The notes: a model not told the origin generated them from the letters alone. 64,000 nucleotides of DNA from Phaseolus vulgaris (GCF_000499845.2 NC_023756.2:35604773-35668772), one strand, 5' to 3'. Shown: positions 50,676 to 63,057, counted from the stretch's first letter. Numbers and translations: made by a program.

Positions 50676-51785
50676 TGTTATAATGTATGGCTTTAAACTA
50701 GAGGGGGGGGGTGAATGGTTTAAATGGGGTTTTCGCAAAATTATTAAGATAGAATGAAATTCTTTTCAATAAACCAGATTTAGGAATTTAGTTTGTTAAG
50801 AACAAAGCTTAAAACAGAAAAGCAACAGAAAAACAATCGGTTGTTTCGCAGAAACAATCAGTTGTTTATACTAGTAAAAATAACAACAACTGAAATTAAA
50901 GAGTTTAAGGAAGAGAGAAATGCACAAACAGTTTATACTGGTTCACTTTTAACCCAAGAGTTACATCCAGTTTCACAGAAATCACTGGGGAATCCACTAG
51001 GTAATCAAATCCAGATTACATACATACACCACCAAAGAAGTGGCCTTGATCCCCTCAAGACACACACTTCCTTTGGCTCAGCACACACACACCAAGAATG
51101 TTGATCTTGACAACCTCAAGAGCACACAACCCTTCTTGGCTTTACAACACCAGAATGTACACAAATCACATAACGAATTACACTGTTACAAAATCAACTG
51201 AAATCAATACAGAGTAATCCTATTCCACTTCTCTCTTGAATAACGAAAGCTAAAAGTTAAAACTCAAATGCTTGAAAACTCTTTGAAAAACTCAAATTTG
51301 TTTTTCTTTCTTGTTGTTTGTTATAAAACATTAACAAACTATTTATAGTATTCAAATCTTGGTCAAAGCATTTAAAGCAGGAGCGTATTCGGTTATGAAA
51401 TCAATTAAAGCTCTTTTAACAAACAAAATTGATTCTGTTAGGATTTCAAACAAACAATCGGTTGAAATCGCAAATCAATCTGTTGTTTTTGTTTGACAGC
51501 AAGTCAACCATCCAAAACAGTTTTCAAACTTTTTAAAAAACACCTAAGTATAAAACAATCGGTTGTTTCGACAAAATAACAGGTTGTTTTCACTTAGTTT
51601 GAAAAACACTTTAAACTTAAAAGATTTGAAAACACTTAAGCTTTAGATTCAACAAAGAGTGGATTACAAATATAATCTACCACAGATCCTATTCTAAAGC
51701 ACCTTAGCAACATCAAGCACCTCCAGCTTTCCATCAAACGCTTAGGATTTGGATTCTTCAAAACTTGAACACACTTGATTCAGCA
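50676..51785 (-). repeat. 5' LTR of copia 2
   Basis: 1110 bases, TGTTATAATGTATGG to CTTGATTCAGCA on the plus strand. The PBS TGGCATCAAGAGCTTGG lies just left (about 50657-50673, minus). It holds about six copies of AACAATCGGTTGTT-like motifs (50830, 50850, 51459, 51480, 51558, 51580). A long G run at 50703-50710. Confidence 0.82.
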
Positions 51786-53601
51786 TAAGGGTGGTTCAAA
51801 AAGGCCAACATGAAGTTCTCCAAACACATTTGTATATTTTGAACAACACTGATGATGTTTTTCCTTACATAGATTCACACAAGATGTTGTGGAAGTCAAT
51901 GAACCCTCGTGTAAATGAGAAATGGTTGTTGACTAAGCATAACAAGACCTTCTTGAAATGGCTTAAACATAAAATTAGTCAAGAAGATTGTGATATTGAG
52001 GAATTGAAATAGTTAGCATGAAGACCTAACGTTGATGTCATAACATGGACTGGGTATGATATTAATATGATGTTTTTTATACAAAGACTAAAGACAAAAA
52101 AAAGGTACTATGTAAAATAGTGATGTTACCCTTGAGGAAAAGTCTATGCACTTTGCTAGTTCAAAAGATAATAATCCTATTGTAACTACTCTAAGTTACT
52201 TTGGAGTAATTGAAGAAATTTGGGAGGTTGACTACGTCAAATTTAGAGTTCTTGTATTTAAGTGTAAATGGGTTGATTGTAACAGAGAAGTGCATGTTGA
52301 TGACTTGGGTTTTACTTTGGTTGATCTTACAAAGATAGTGTGGAAGGAAGATCCTTTCATCATGGCTTACTAAGCAAAATACGTTTTTTTTATGTGAAAG
52401 ATCCTTCTAATGAAAGGTGGCCAGTTATAATGCATGGGAGAATTGAACATGATCTTCATCCGCAGAATGACTCAAGGATCCAATCTGGAAAAAAAATCTT
52501 CATTCTCAAGACAAATACCTCCTTTGAATGACGAAAATGATATAGATGAAGTACATGCTACACGTCATGATCATAATGAAAGAATATGGGAGAACATTTT
52601 AGCACTTCCACAATAGAAATCAAGTTATGCTTTTATTACCCTTTCTATTTAAAAAATGTTTTATTTAATTTAAATATATATCTTAAATATGTTTTTAATT
52701 TTTGTAGGTCGATCACAAGGCTGACTCATCAAAGAAGACTGTGAAGATTACACGTCTGAGAAATCTTGTCATTAGGCCTATGGGTAATAATAAAATTCCA
52801 ATTCATATAGACCCTCTGGCACGACATCAGACCCTAATCATGCTCAATTTGTAAGTTATTTGGGAGTTCCATCCCGATCTAAGATGTCTATTAGGTACCT
52901 GACTAGGACCACATAACAAAATAAGAAAATAATTTAATTTGGGAGGATATTTATGTAAATTATTTATTTAAAGGTTATTAAATAATTTTTGTATTGAAAA
53001 TGTTATTTACATTTTAATGATTTATTTATTATAATTTGTAGACAAATTTTGAGTTTGAGACTTTGAATTTGGTTTGGAGCAAAATATTGTCTTCAGTAGC
53101 TATAAAACAATTGAGGCAATTCAAGACAAATTTGACAGGCCATTAGATCTTTGGAAAATACAAGGACAAGTCTTCTTTTGGGAAATATTGTATAAATGAA
53201 GAGGCATGGTCTCAATTTGTTCAGAGTCGAACGAATCCCTCCTAGCAAGAATAGCATTTAAGAAATAAAGATAATGTAGTGAAAGAAAAGTGTAGATCAT
53301 TGAATAATCTAGTTGATAATCTAGTTTTCATTTAATAATAAATGGATCTAATTTAGAAATTAAAGTGTAGATCATTTTATTCAGACAATTTTTTTTAAAA
53401 TAGGTATACTTTGAAAGAAAATTTGCGTCAAAAAGTCAATGAATGAAAAAAGATATAATGGAAGAATATAAGCTTGGAGATTGAGGAGAATGGAGTGAGA
53501 AGTGAGACTAGATTCGTGTTTCTATAAATGGTGTCATACAGTTCTAGAGGTTTTGATAGCCTAGTTAGATAACTCTTTTTGAAATTGAGGTTCTTGTAGT
53601 G
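51786..53601 (+). pseudogene. 3' half of an En/Spm (CACTA) DNA transposon
   Basis: Broken coding pieces in order. 51791-52012: QHEVLQTHLYILNNTDDVFP and KWLLTKHNKTFLKW. 52146-52531: FGVIEEIWEVDYVKFRVLVF, VDDLGFTLVDL and FYVKDPSNERW, typical of the DUF4216 region beside CACTA transposases. About 52710-52920: KKTVKITRLRNLVIRP and FVSYLGVPS (frameshifted). About 53040-53240: FEFETLNLVWSKILSSV and EEAWSQFVQSRTNPS, like PF03004 (Transposase_24). The element ends at 53601 with GGTTCTTGTAGTG, the reverse complement of a CACTACAAGAACC terminus. Its 5' part is lost beyond copia 2. Dead. Confidence 0.75.
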
Positions 53602-54008
53602 TAAAGTTAGTCACTTCTATCCGTATGACTTAATAATATATATGGGTCTAATTGAGTTTTTGTCAATCTTTTGTTGTCTTAATAAGGAAGACAACTCTAA
53701 GATAGAGAAATGTACAAAGTATTTTAGAGAAGACCTCCACACCATATGAAAGAATAATAAAGCCTTGGTTAGAGGATTATAAGAAGACTGGAACTCAACT
53801 GAGTGACAAGTCACCATAATTTTTGGGTCAAACTTTAGTTTAAATAATTATATAAGAGTACTTTAGGATTTCATCGACCATGTATTAGGCTTAGTAGTGT
53901 AAAATAATTGGACCTTGTATTATGGGGCAAATAGAATAGGATTTTGGACCTTGCATTTGACCCATGGGTAGAACAGGGTTAGAATATGATGAAATAAAAC
54001 ATTTGACA
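53168..54008. repeat. Segmental duplication, copy 1
   Basis: 841 bases matching 56923-57771 at roughly 95 percent by eye. It covers the last 430 bases of the CACTA element and 407 bases of flank, so it is not a transposition. 53602-54008 has no gene. Confidence 0.85.
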
Positions 54009-55394
54009 TAAAACATGCAGTTGAAAAGGTGTTGTGATTACAAAGTTGACAGTTGAACAATCAAATGCTGGAATTGTTTGGATGTAATTTGTATCCAAAG
54101 CAACATAAGACAGAAGTAATGCATCCAATAGATATAACTTTTGTTAAAAATGGAAGTATAAGAATGATTCCATGATCGAGTAGAATTTGTTTATTATTTA
54201 TTATTTGTTCACTATTTATTGGTGATGACGTTCTTTTATTTATTTTGGTAATAATATACTATTTGAATTATTAATCAGAGGTTAAGTTGTTAAATTTTTA
54301 AAAAAAAATAAAAAATAATTTATTTAAATCTGTTAGGAATACTTTTATCAGTTTTTAGTTTTTTTTATAAGGTTAGTTGTCAACCCTTCTAGTAATTTGA
54401 AAAACTGTATCGTGTAAGAGATTTTAGCATGTGATTTTCGTTAACTGTTGTCTAGCTTTGTTTCTTTTGATTGTAATAATTAATTCGAGAGATTTACTAT
54501 TTTAAGATAATAATAATAATAAAAATTATATGTTAGTCTTTTAGATTTAAATATATTAAGTCATGAAAAATATAGTCAATTTTTACTTATAATTTCTATA
54601 ATTTTCTTACTCTTTTTCCTTGCAATTTTTATTTCAGTTCTTATTAATTTTTTAATTCTTTTACAACAATAATTTCACTTTTAATTTGTCTTTCTTAAAA
54701 GCTTTAATCACTAAAACATATAATGTATATATTATAAGAAAAAAATTATTTAGGAAGGAAATAAAATTAAATTTCAAGAACCAAATATAAAACTGAAAAA
54801 TAAATTTACAAAGGACAACAAAATTTTTAAATACCAAAACAAAAAATATGACCATATTTCATAACAAAAACATTTGTAAGTTTTATTTTTTTTTAAATCA
54901 GATATATTTTTTTAACAAAAGTTATATAGCTTAATTGTGATGTTTTTAATTAAGTAAAATAATTTCTTATCATAATTAAACCCTAAATCTTGAACAAAAT
55001 CACTTTAAAAAAAATAAACAAATTATCACAGTATATTGAATTCTGAATCATATCAATTATAAAAAAAGCATGATCTAAAATTTAATATATCGTGAATTTG
55101 CGTAATATTTTGAACGTGATCATTCTTTAAAATTTTCAAAATCAATTTGAGATATCATATTTATTTTTCTTTATATTAGAATTTCAATCAATTTGTCAAG
55201 AAAATATTTAAAGGTATTTAATACATATTTGGCAAAAAAATATTAGATCACATAAAATATAATTATAATTATAATAGAGAAAATAAGATATTATTGAAAA
55301 GATTTATGTTTGATTTTCAGAAACTATTTAAAAGTGTGATTTGTTGTATGTGATTATCCACACTTGTATTTTATCAACATTCAAGTTTAAAAAG
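54009..55394. other. AT-rich intergenic stretch
   Basis: 1.4 kb, very AT-rich with long A and T runs; no ORF with recognisable protein motifs, no LTR and no RNA gene seen. The last 100 bases would be the promoter and leader of the zinc-finger gene. Confidence 0.6.
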
Positions 55395-55658
55395 ATGTTT
55401 AGTTGTCTGGGAAAGGAGAAGGAGGAGAAGGAGGATTGGAGGGATTACTCATGTGACATATGTGGTAAAGAACTGGCAACGAAGATTGGTTTAAAAAGGC
55501 ACAGGGCCTATCACTCTAAGCCTTGTTTTCCTCCTCAATCCTTCCTATGTGATTATCCTAAATGTGACCGTGGTTTTGATACCATACAAGCATTAAATTT
55601 ACACAAGAGAGCACATGTTGCTCGTGATGCTCGTAGTCAATCTCGTATCAGTTCGTGA
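55395..55658 (+). CDS. Small protein with two C2H2 zinc fingers
   Basis: ATG at 55395 chosen because the acidic/basic start FSCLGKEKEEKED leads directly into finger 1; upstream codons lack an ATG. 87 residues. Finger 1 CDICGKELATKIGLKRHRAYH (C-X2-C-X12-H-X3-H, about residues 20-40) and finger 2 CDYPKCDRGFDTIQALNLHK with the final His three residues on (C-X4-C-X12-H-X3-H, about 51-74). A nucleic-acid-binding role follows from the fold. No QALGGH motif of typical plant C2H2 factors (finger 2 has IQALNLH). Intronless, between the two segmental copies. Host gene, gene fragment or transposon-carried fragment: undecided. Confidence 0.55.
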   Translation: MFSCLGKEKEEKEDWRDYSCDICGKELATKIGLKRHRAYHSKPCFPPQSFLCDYPKCDRGFDTIQALNLHKRAHVARDARSQSRISS

Positions 55659-56922
55659 ATTTGATCTTAACCAATCACCCAGTTATTAATTTCTTATGTT
55701 ATTTTATTATTATTATGTCTTTTTATTTTTATTTTTTACAGATTTCGAAGTTTGCTTTAAATTATTTCTCATCTTTAACTTATGAATTATGACTTGAGTA
55801 AGGTTTATTGCTTAAGAGATATTATTTGTTCTTTGATAATGTTTATAACCAATGATAAACATGGTTAAGCAAATAAATTTTTATTTTATTCTATTCTTTT
55901 AATTATTGTGTTGATAGGGATTAATGTATTAATTTTTTATAGAGAAATAATTATTTAATTTCCAACATTAACTCTTAAAAATAATTAATATACATAAATA
56001 CTTAATATGAGCAATTGATATATTTAATATGATGCGAGCAATTCGAATAAATATATGAATGAGTCATGATATACATCAATAATAATGTCCTTAAAATGGT
56101 CAATAATTTATAAGTGTTAATTTCAAAATTGGATATTCTTTAGATAAAATTTTCAATAAAATTGTGATTAAACTAGAAACTAAATGATATATAAATTCCT
56201 ATAATATTTTTTACGAGTATATTTCTAATCATATACAGATCAATTGTCATAAAATAAGGTTATTAAATATAAATATATGACAATAAATTATATTATTTTC
56301 TCTGGTTAAAGAACCGATAAGGATCACTTAAGTTTAGGAACGGTTCTAATAAACAATGAAGTCCTTTATAAGAAGTAAAGAATTAGTAAAGAAGTAGTTT
56401 TTTAAGACTTGTTTGAACAAATGTTAATTTATAAGGCAATCTGAGTGATGGTTTTGGCTGGAGATTTGGTGGATGTTGTTTTTATGCAGGTTGTCTTTAC
56501 TTGTTAGACAGCAGTTTATGGGTTCTGCTTTTGATAGGAGTAAAATAGGATCAGCTCTTTAGTGCTTAGCTTATGGTTTCTTGTAGCTCTTTAGTGGTTA
56601 GCTTATGGTTTCTTGTAAGTTGAATGCTCAATATCGGGGATTGGCTGGATTGGTTTTTTGTTTTTTTTCAGGAATGTTCCTGTGACATTCTCTTGCTGTT
56701 GGGTTTGTATATGAGTTGGGACACCCGTAAAAAGATTTTTTTTTAATTTAATTCATTCTTTGTTGATAAAACAAACTTCGATAATTGTTATCAATATCTT
56801 AAGAAAGCTCTACTAAAATAACTAGGTATGTTCGTATTAAGAAAATCAATATTTATAAAGAAAATAGAAAAAAATAATGTATTGTTATTCTTTTTCTTCT
56901 ATTTTTTTATAAATATTTAGAG
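55659..56922. other. AT-rich intergenic stretch
   Basis: 1.26 kb without a supported gene. 56515-56640 has a near-repeat of TTTAGTGNTTAGCTTATGGTTTCTTGTA. Otherwise low-complexity AT sequence. Confidence 0.6.
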
Positions 56923-57771
56923 AAGTCTCCTTATGGAAAATATTGTATAAATGAAGAGACATGGTCTCAATTTGTTCAGAGTCGAACGAATCCCTCCTGG
57001 CAAGAATATCATTTAAGAAATAAAGATAATGTAGAGAAAGAAAAGTGTAGATCATTGAATAATCTAGTTGATAATCTAGTTTTCATTGAATAATAAATGG
57101 ATCTAATTTAGAAATTAAAGTGTAGATCATTTTATTCGGACAATTTTTTTTAAAATACGTATACTTTGAAAGAAAATTCGCGTCAGAAAGTCAATGAATG
57201 AAAAAAGAGATAGTGGAAGAATATAAGCTTGGAGATTGAGGAGAATGGAGTGAGATGTGACACTAGATTCGTGTTGCTATAAATGGTGTCATACAGTTCT
57301 AGAGGTTTTGATAGCCTAGTTAGATAACTCTTTTTGAAATTAAGGTTCTTGTAGTGTAAAGTTAGTCACTTCTATCGATATGACTTAATAATATATATGC
57401 GTCTAATTGAGTTTTTGTCTATCTTTTGTTGGCTTAATAAGGAAGACAACTCTAAGATAAAGAAATGTACAAAGTATTTTAGAGAAGACCTCCACACCAT
57501 ATGAAAGAATAATAAAGCCTTGGGTAGAGGACTATAAGAAGACTGGAACTCAACTGACTTTAGCAGTGACAAGTCACCATAATTTTTGGGTCAAACTTTA
57601 GTTTAAATAATTATATAAGAGTACTTTAGGATTTCATCGGCCATGTATTAGACTTAGTAGTGTAAAATAATTGGGCCTTGTATTTTGGGCCAAATAGAAT
57701 AGGATTTTGGGCCTTGCATTTGAGCCAGGGGTAGAACAGGGTTAGAATATGATGACATAAAACATTTGACA
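56923..57771. repeat. Segmental duplication, copy 2
   Basis: 849 bases matching 53168-54008, including the CACTA end at 57356 and the same flanking sequence. It carries an 8-base insertion near 57560 relative to copy 1. Confidence 0.85.
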
Positions 57772-58029
57772 AGTTCTCCCTACACCTCCATACATTCTCC
57801 CTACACCTCCATAGTTTTTTTTTTAAAATTTCAACAATATCCTTATGAATATCGTGGAGAGTGTGATGTCTTCCTCTTCATTTTTCGGTGGTGGTTGCTT
57901 GAGATGGCTAGTGGTGAACGTTGGTGGTTGAGGTAAGTTTACTAGTGGTGTTTTTGTTTTTGTTCACTTACTGTACAATCCAAAAGCCATAAAACCCAAA
58001 AAAATAAACAGCAAGGTGAAAAAAATGGA
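57772..58029. other. Spacer with a short tandem repeat
   Basis: TTCTCCCTACACCTCCATA occurs twice in tandem at 57775-57812, followed by a T run. No gene seen up to the copia fragment. Confidence 0.6.
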
Positions 58030-58425
58030 GTACAAAACTAAAAAAATATTATCTTCACACTGTAGAAGATTAACCGGTTGTTTTTCTGCACTGATTTCCA
58101 ACTTCTCCAAACTGATGTTCTGCTCATCCTCTTCAGCACTGGTCTTCGGGATTTGGATGCTTTTGTGATCTACCTCATCAAAGACATCATGAACAGACTC
58201 TTCTATAGTCTTTAGCCTCTTGTTGTAGATTTTGAATGCATGACTTGTGAGAGAATAGCTTATGAAGATGCCATGATCAGCTTTTTCAACAAACTTCCCT
58301 AGGTTTTCCTTTCCATTGTTGAGAACAAAGCAGCTGCAACCGAAAACTCTGAGATGATTGATGTTTGGCTTCCTTCCATTGAAGAGTTCATAAGGAGTCT
58401 TCTTCAGAATTGGCCTAATTAGCAC
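58030..58425 (-). pseudogene. Copia 3 integrase, C-terminal fragment
   Basis: Minus strand LIRPILKKTPYELFNGRKP, NHLRVFGCSCFVLNNGKENL and RLKTIEESVHDVFDE, the C-terminal part of a Ty1/copia integrase and linker. Similarity ends near 58030. On its 5' side (58425) it meets a copied gag/LTR block instead of the rest of the integrase. Confidence 0.8.
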
Positions 58426-59964
58426 TCTTTAGCAGTTTTGCATTTTGATATCCTGAAAAACTCATTAGTATCTAGTGCAGAAGCTATTATGTTTTGGGCA
58501 GTACAATCAAGCTTGACCATTTTACATTCTTCATTGGTCCATTGGGACCAAGGTTTTGCAATCAAAGAATCATTCTTTTTAAACTTTGGAATGAAAGGAC
58601 CATTCTCGATTGAATCCCAAATTCCTTGATCAATAGATTCCACAAAGATTTTCATTCTGGCCTCCCAGTACTTGTAATTCAATCCACAGAATAAAGGTGG
58701 TTTGTAGATTGAAGCACCGTCCTCAAAAGATAGTTTTCCAGCCATAGAAAAAGATTTTTGGATCAAACTTGAATAACTTTCAAGAACCAAGCTCTTGATG
58801 CCAATTGTTAGAATGTATGACTTTAAACTAGAGGGGGGTTGAATGGTTTAAAGATGGTTTCGCAAACTTTTAAGTCTAGAATGAAATTACATCGAGAAAC
58901 ACTTGAATTAGAATTCAGTTTGCCAAAACACAAAGCAAATAAGCACAGCACCAGAAAAACAATCGGTTGTTTATACCAGTTCACAAATATAAAAACTGAA
59001 TTTAAATTGATTAATGATAGAGAGAATGCACACAGAGGTTTATACTGGTTCACTCTTAACCCAGAGCTACATCCAGTCTTCTCAGAAACCACTGGGAATT
59101 CACTAAGAAATCAACCCTAGATTACTTACAACACAACCAAAGAAGTGACCTTGATCCCCTCAAGACACACACTTCCTTTGGTTCAGCACAATACCACTAA
59201 GAATAGTTATCTTGATCCCCTCAAGAACACACAACACTTCTCAGCTATACACACAGAGTTTCTTTCAAAGTACAAAGGATTACACTTGTTATAGAAAAGA
59301 TATGAAATCAATACAAGATGAAAATCCTATCTCACACTCTTTGATCAATGCAATCTCTAAGAAATTCTCAACTTTTTCTCTTAAGCAAAAACTGTGAAAA
59401 AACTCAAATATGTTTTTTTATTAAAACAAAGTTGTTGTTTGTTACATAATCTTAACAAACTATTTATTGCTTTTAAAGATTGGTCAAAGCATTAAAAACT
59501 GGAGCGTAAACAGTTAGAAAAACATTTAATGCTCAGTCAAAGCACAAAATAGTTTTCTGTTATGGTCCCAAAACAAACAATCGGTTGTTTCCACAAATCA
59601 ATCGGTTGTTTTGGTTTGACAGCAAGTCAACCATCAAAAACAGTTTTCAACCTTTCTAAAAACACCTAAATATAAAACAATCGGTTGTTTCGACAAAACA
59701 ATAGGTTGTTTTTCACTTAGTTTGAAAAACACTTTTCATTTAAAAGGTTTGAGAATGCTTATGCTTTGGATTCAATCAAGAGTGGATTATACATAAAATC
59801 TACCCTAGATTCTATCTAAAGACAGCTCAGAAACAACAAGCACATCCAGCCTTCCATCAACCTTCAAAGGGTTTGGATTCTTCAAAGCTTGAACACACTT
59901 GGTCAACACTTATTGCACTAGAAGTCAAAATAAATGTTATTAAATGAATAATTTAGACACATTA
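58426..59964 (-). repeat. Copied block (flank + LTR + gag start) inside copia 3 integrase
   Basis: 1539 bases matching 61556-63113 in order and orientation: the gag start (ATG 58745, ending in the codons for ISKCKTAKE), PBS, LTR 58806-59908 and 56 bases of outside flank (59909-59964 equals 63058-63113). It lies exactly between the two integrase fragments, replacing about 75 codons. Confidence 0.85.
58806..59908 (-). repeat. LTR copy within the copied block of copia 3
   Basis: 1103 bases, TGTTAGAATG to TTGGTCAACA, close to 61936-63057. AACAATCGGTTGTT-like motifs at 58960, 59577, 59600, 59682 and 59702. Confidence 0.85.
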
Positions 59965-60750
59965 TTGAGCCTATGTTGTTGTTCTTTGTATTTTGCAACC
60001 TTCTTGCTAGCTTCTTGAATGCAGAAAAGGCATCACTTTTTGATTCCAAGAAGAGATTCCAAGTGAACCTAGAAAAATCATCCACAATAACAAGAGCATA
60101 GTAATTTCCACCAAGGCTCATGATTCTTTATGGTCAAAAAGATCCATGTGAAGTAGCTTAAGAGGTTTTAAAGAAGAAACAACATTTTTTATTTTAAAAG
60201 AGTTTTTCACTTGTTTCCCCTTTTGGCAAGCTTCACAAATATGGTCCTTCTCAAACTTGAGCTTTGGTAGCCCAATCACAAGATCCCTTGAAATTAACTT
60301 GTTCAAGTGATTCATGTGAATATGAGCAATTTTTCTATGCCAAAGCCAAGACACATCTTGCTTGGATAGAAGACAGCCAATTGAACATGGTGAAGAGATA
60401 TCTAGAAGTTAAACATTATTGATTCTCTTACCTACCAACATTACCTTTTTAGTGTTGGGGAGACAGATTTCACATGTGTTTGTTTTGAAGATAACTTGAA
60501 ATCCCTTGTCACACAATTGACTAATGCTCAGCAGATTGTGCTTTAATCCTTCTACATAGAGAACATCATGGATGACCAAGATATCTTTGTCTCCTATGGA
60601 TCCTCTCCCAAGAATCCTTCCCTTGTTGTTGTCCCCATAGGTGACATGCCCTTCTTGCTTAAAGGAGATACTCATAAACTTTGATTTGTCCCCAGTCATG
60701 TGCTTGAAGCACCCACTGTCTAGGTACCATTGTTGCTTTCTCTCCTCCAA
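59965..60750 (-). pseudogene. Copia 3 pol start: protease and integrase N-terminal part
   Basis: Minus strand QQWYLDSGCFKHMTGDKSKF (protease-like), LKHNLLSISQLCDKGF, the zinc region [18 protein letters not shown]...CEACQKGKQ and the integrase core up to VIVDDFSRFTWNLFLESK and NNIGSI, where it meets the copied block at 59964. Stops near 60409 and 60121 disrupt it. Confidence 0.82.
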
Positions 60751-60771
60751 GGTTTCCTACAAAGAAGATTT

Positions 60772-61875
60772 TCAACTACAAAGATTTGGTCCCCTTATGA
60801 ATGTGGGTCCATTTGGTTTACATTCATCATTTGAACCTTTACTACACTTGGGAATCCACTTCATAAAGCCCCTAGGAACAACATATTTTCTGATTTTAGA
60901 GAACCTCACAGAGTGGCCTCTTTTCATGCAGTAGAAGCATGTAACAACCGATTGTTTCGATAGTCCATTCGGTTGTTTTTCTGGCATTTTCGAAAATGAC
61001 TTTGAAAATCTATCTTGCTTGTTTTGTGGGTTAAAACCCAATCCAGCTTTTCCAAAAACACAGTTTTGAGATGCCAAGACATTCTCAAAGTTGGATTGGC
61101 CTTTAGAGAGCTTGTCCACAGTTTTAACAAGGCAGTGGGCTTTCTTTTCAAGATTTTTTCCATTTTCACAAACAAGAGTATCACACTTGCAAGAGGAGTT
61201 TTTGTAAACTATTTCAAGGTTTTCAAAATCTGTTTTTGAATTTTCCAATTCCTCTTCCAGTGTTTTGACTTTGTTTTCAAGCCAACTATTCATTCCCTTT
61301 AACCGGTTGTTCAAGAGGGCCAATCGGTTGGCTTCTTCATGTGTTTCTTGAAAGGCTTGAAGCAATTGACTATAATTTTCAGAGTTTGAGGAGTTAGATG
61401 AACTTACACTACTTGAGTAATCTTCCTTACTGGCCATGAAGCAGAGGTTGAGGCTTTTTCTGTTTTGTCTTCTTTTCCTTCTTGCTTGACTTCTTGACCT
61501 TACTTCCTTTGATTCATTGATGTTTCCATGAGTAGCTTTGAGTGTGTCCCACATCTCTTTAGCAGTTTTGCATTTAGATATCCTGAAAATCTCATTAGTA
61601 TCTACTGCAGAAGCTATTATGTTTTGGGCAGTACAATCAAGCTTGACCATTTTACATTCTTCATTGGTCCATTGGGACCAAGGTTTTGCAATCAAAGAAT
61701 CATTCTTTTTAAACTTTGGAATGAAAGGACCATTCTCGATTGAATCCCAAATTCCTTGATCAATAGATTCCACAAAGATTTTCATTCTGGCCTCCCAGTA
61801 CTTGTAATTCAATCCACAGAATAAAGGTGGTTTGTAGATTGAAGCACCGTCCTCAAAAGATAGTTTCCCAGCCAT
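60772..61875 (-). pseudogene. Copia 3 gag with internal deletion
   Basis: ATG at 61875 (AGKLSFEDGASIYKPPLF). The core RMKIFVESIDQGIWDSIE and LDCTAQNIIASAVDTNEIF is present. After TLKATHGN about 230 codons are missing relative to copia 2, including the first zinc knuckle. A charged joint (RSRSQARRKRRQNRKSL) leads into the coiled coil VKTLEEELENSKTDF. The remaining knuckle reads CFYCMKRGHSVRFSK and has lost its last Cys. The frame is open for 368 codons despite this. Confidence 0.82.
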
Positions 61876-61935
61876 AGAAAAAGATTTTTGGATCAAACTT
61901 GAATAACTTTCAAGAACCAAGCTCTTGATGCCAAT

Positions 61936-63057
61936 TGTTAGAGTGTATGGCTTTAAACTAGTGGGTGGTGAATGGTTTAAAGAGGGTATTCGCAAACTTT
62001 TAAGTCTAGAATGAAATTACTTCGAGAAACACTTGAATCAAAATTCAGTTTTCCAAAACACAAAGTTAATAAGCACAACACCAGAAAAACAATTGGTTGT
62101 TTCGCAGAAACAATCGGTTGTTTATTCCAGTTCACAAATATAAAATCTGAATTTAAAGAGATTAAGGATAGACAGAATGCACACAGAGGTTTATACTGGT
62201 TCACTCTTAACCCAGAGCTACATCCAGTCTTCCCATAAACCACTAGGGAATCCACTAAGCAATCAACCCTAGATTACTTACAACACAACCAAAGAAGTGA
62301 CCTTGATCCCCTCAAGACACACACTTCTCTTGGTCAACACACCAACACTAAGAATGTTGATCTTGATCCCCTCAAGAACACACAACACTTCTCAGCAAAC
62401 ACACAAGGTTTCTTTCAACAAATACAAGGATTACACTTGTTACAGAATGAATCTGAAATCAATACAAGAGAAAATCCTATGTCACACTCTTTGATCAATG
62501 CAATCTCTAAGCAATTCTCAACTTTTTCTCTTAAGCAAAAACTGTGAAAAAACTCAAATTAGTTTTTTTATTAAAACAAAGTTGTTGTTTGGTACATAAT
62601 CATAACAAACTATTTATTGCTTTTAAAGATTGGTCAAAGCCTTAAAAACTGGAGCGTAAACAGTTAGAAAAACATTTAATGCTCAGTCAAAGCACAAAAC
62701 AGTTTTCTGTTATGGTCCCAAAACAAACAATCGGTTGTTTCCACGAATCAATCGGTTGTTTTGGTTTGACAGCAAGTCAGCCATCAAAAACAGTTTCAAC
62801 CTTTCTAAAAACACCTAAATATAAAACAATCGGTTGTTTCGACAAAACAACAGGTTGTTTTTCACTTAGTTTGAAAAACACTTTTCATTTAAAAGGTTTG
62901 AGAATGCTTATGCTTTGGATTCAATCAAGAGTGGATTATACATAAAATCTACCCTAGATTCTATCTAAAGACAGCTCAGAAACAACAAACACATCCAGCC
63001 TTTCATCAACCTTCAAAGGGTTTGGATTCTTCAAAGCTTGAACACACTTGGTCAACA
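61936..63057 (-). repeat. 5' LTR of copia 3
   Basis: 1122 bases, TGTTAGAGTGTATGG to TTGGTCAACA on the plus strand. The PBS TGGCATCAAGAGCTTGG lies at about 61917-61933 (minus). AACAATCGGTTGTT-like motifs at 62087, 62109, 62727, 62750, 62826 and 62848. Confidence 0.85.

Noticed and set aside
53617..53817. Similar minus-strand frames of 66 codons at 53617 and 57372
   Set aside because: They are similar only because the DNA is duplicated. No motif, no conserved start context, and they lie in transposon flank.
54661..54855. Hydrophobic 64-codon minus-strand frame, considered as a small membrane protein
   Set aside because: Phe/Ile/Leu richness follows from the AT-rich strand; no charged flanks or conserved features.
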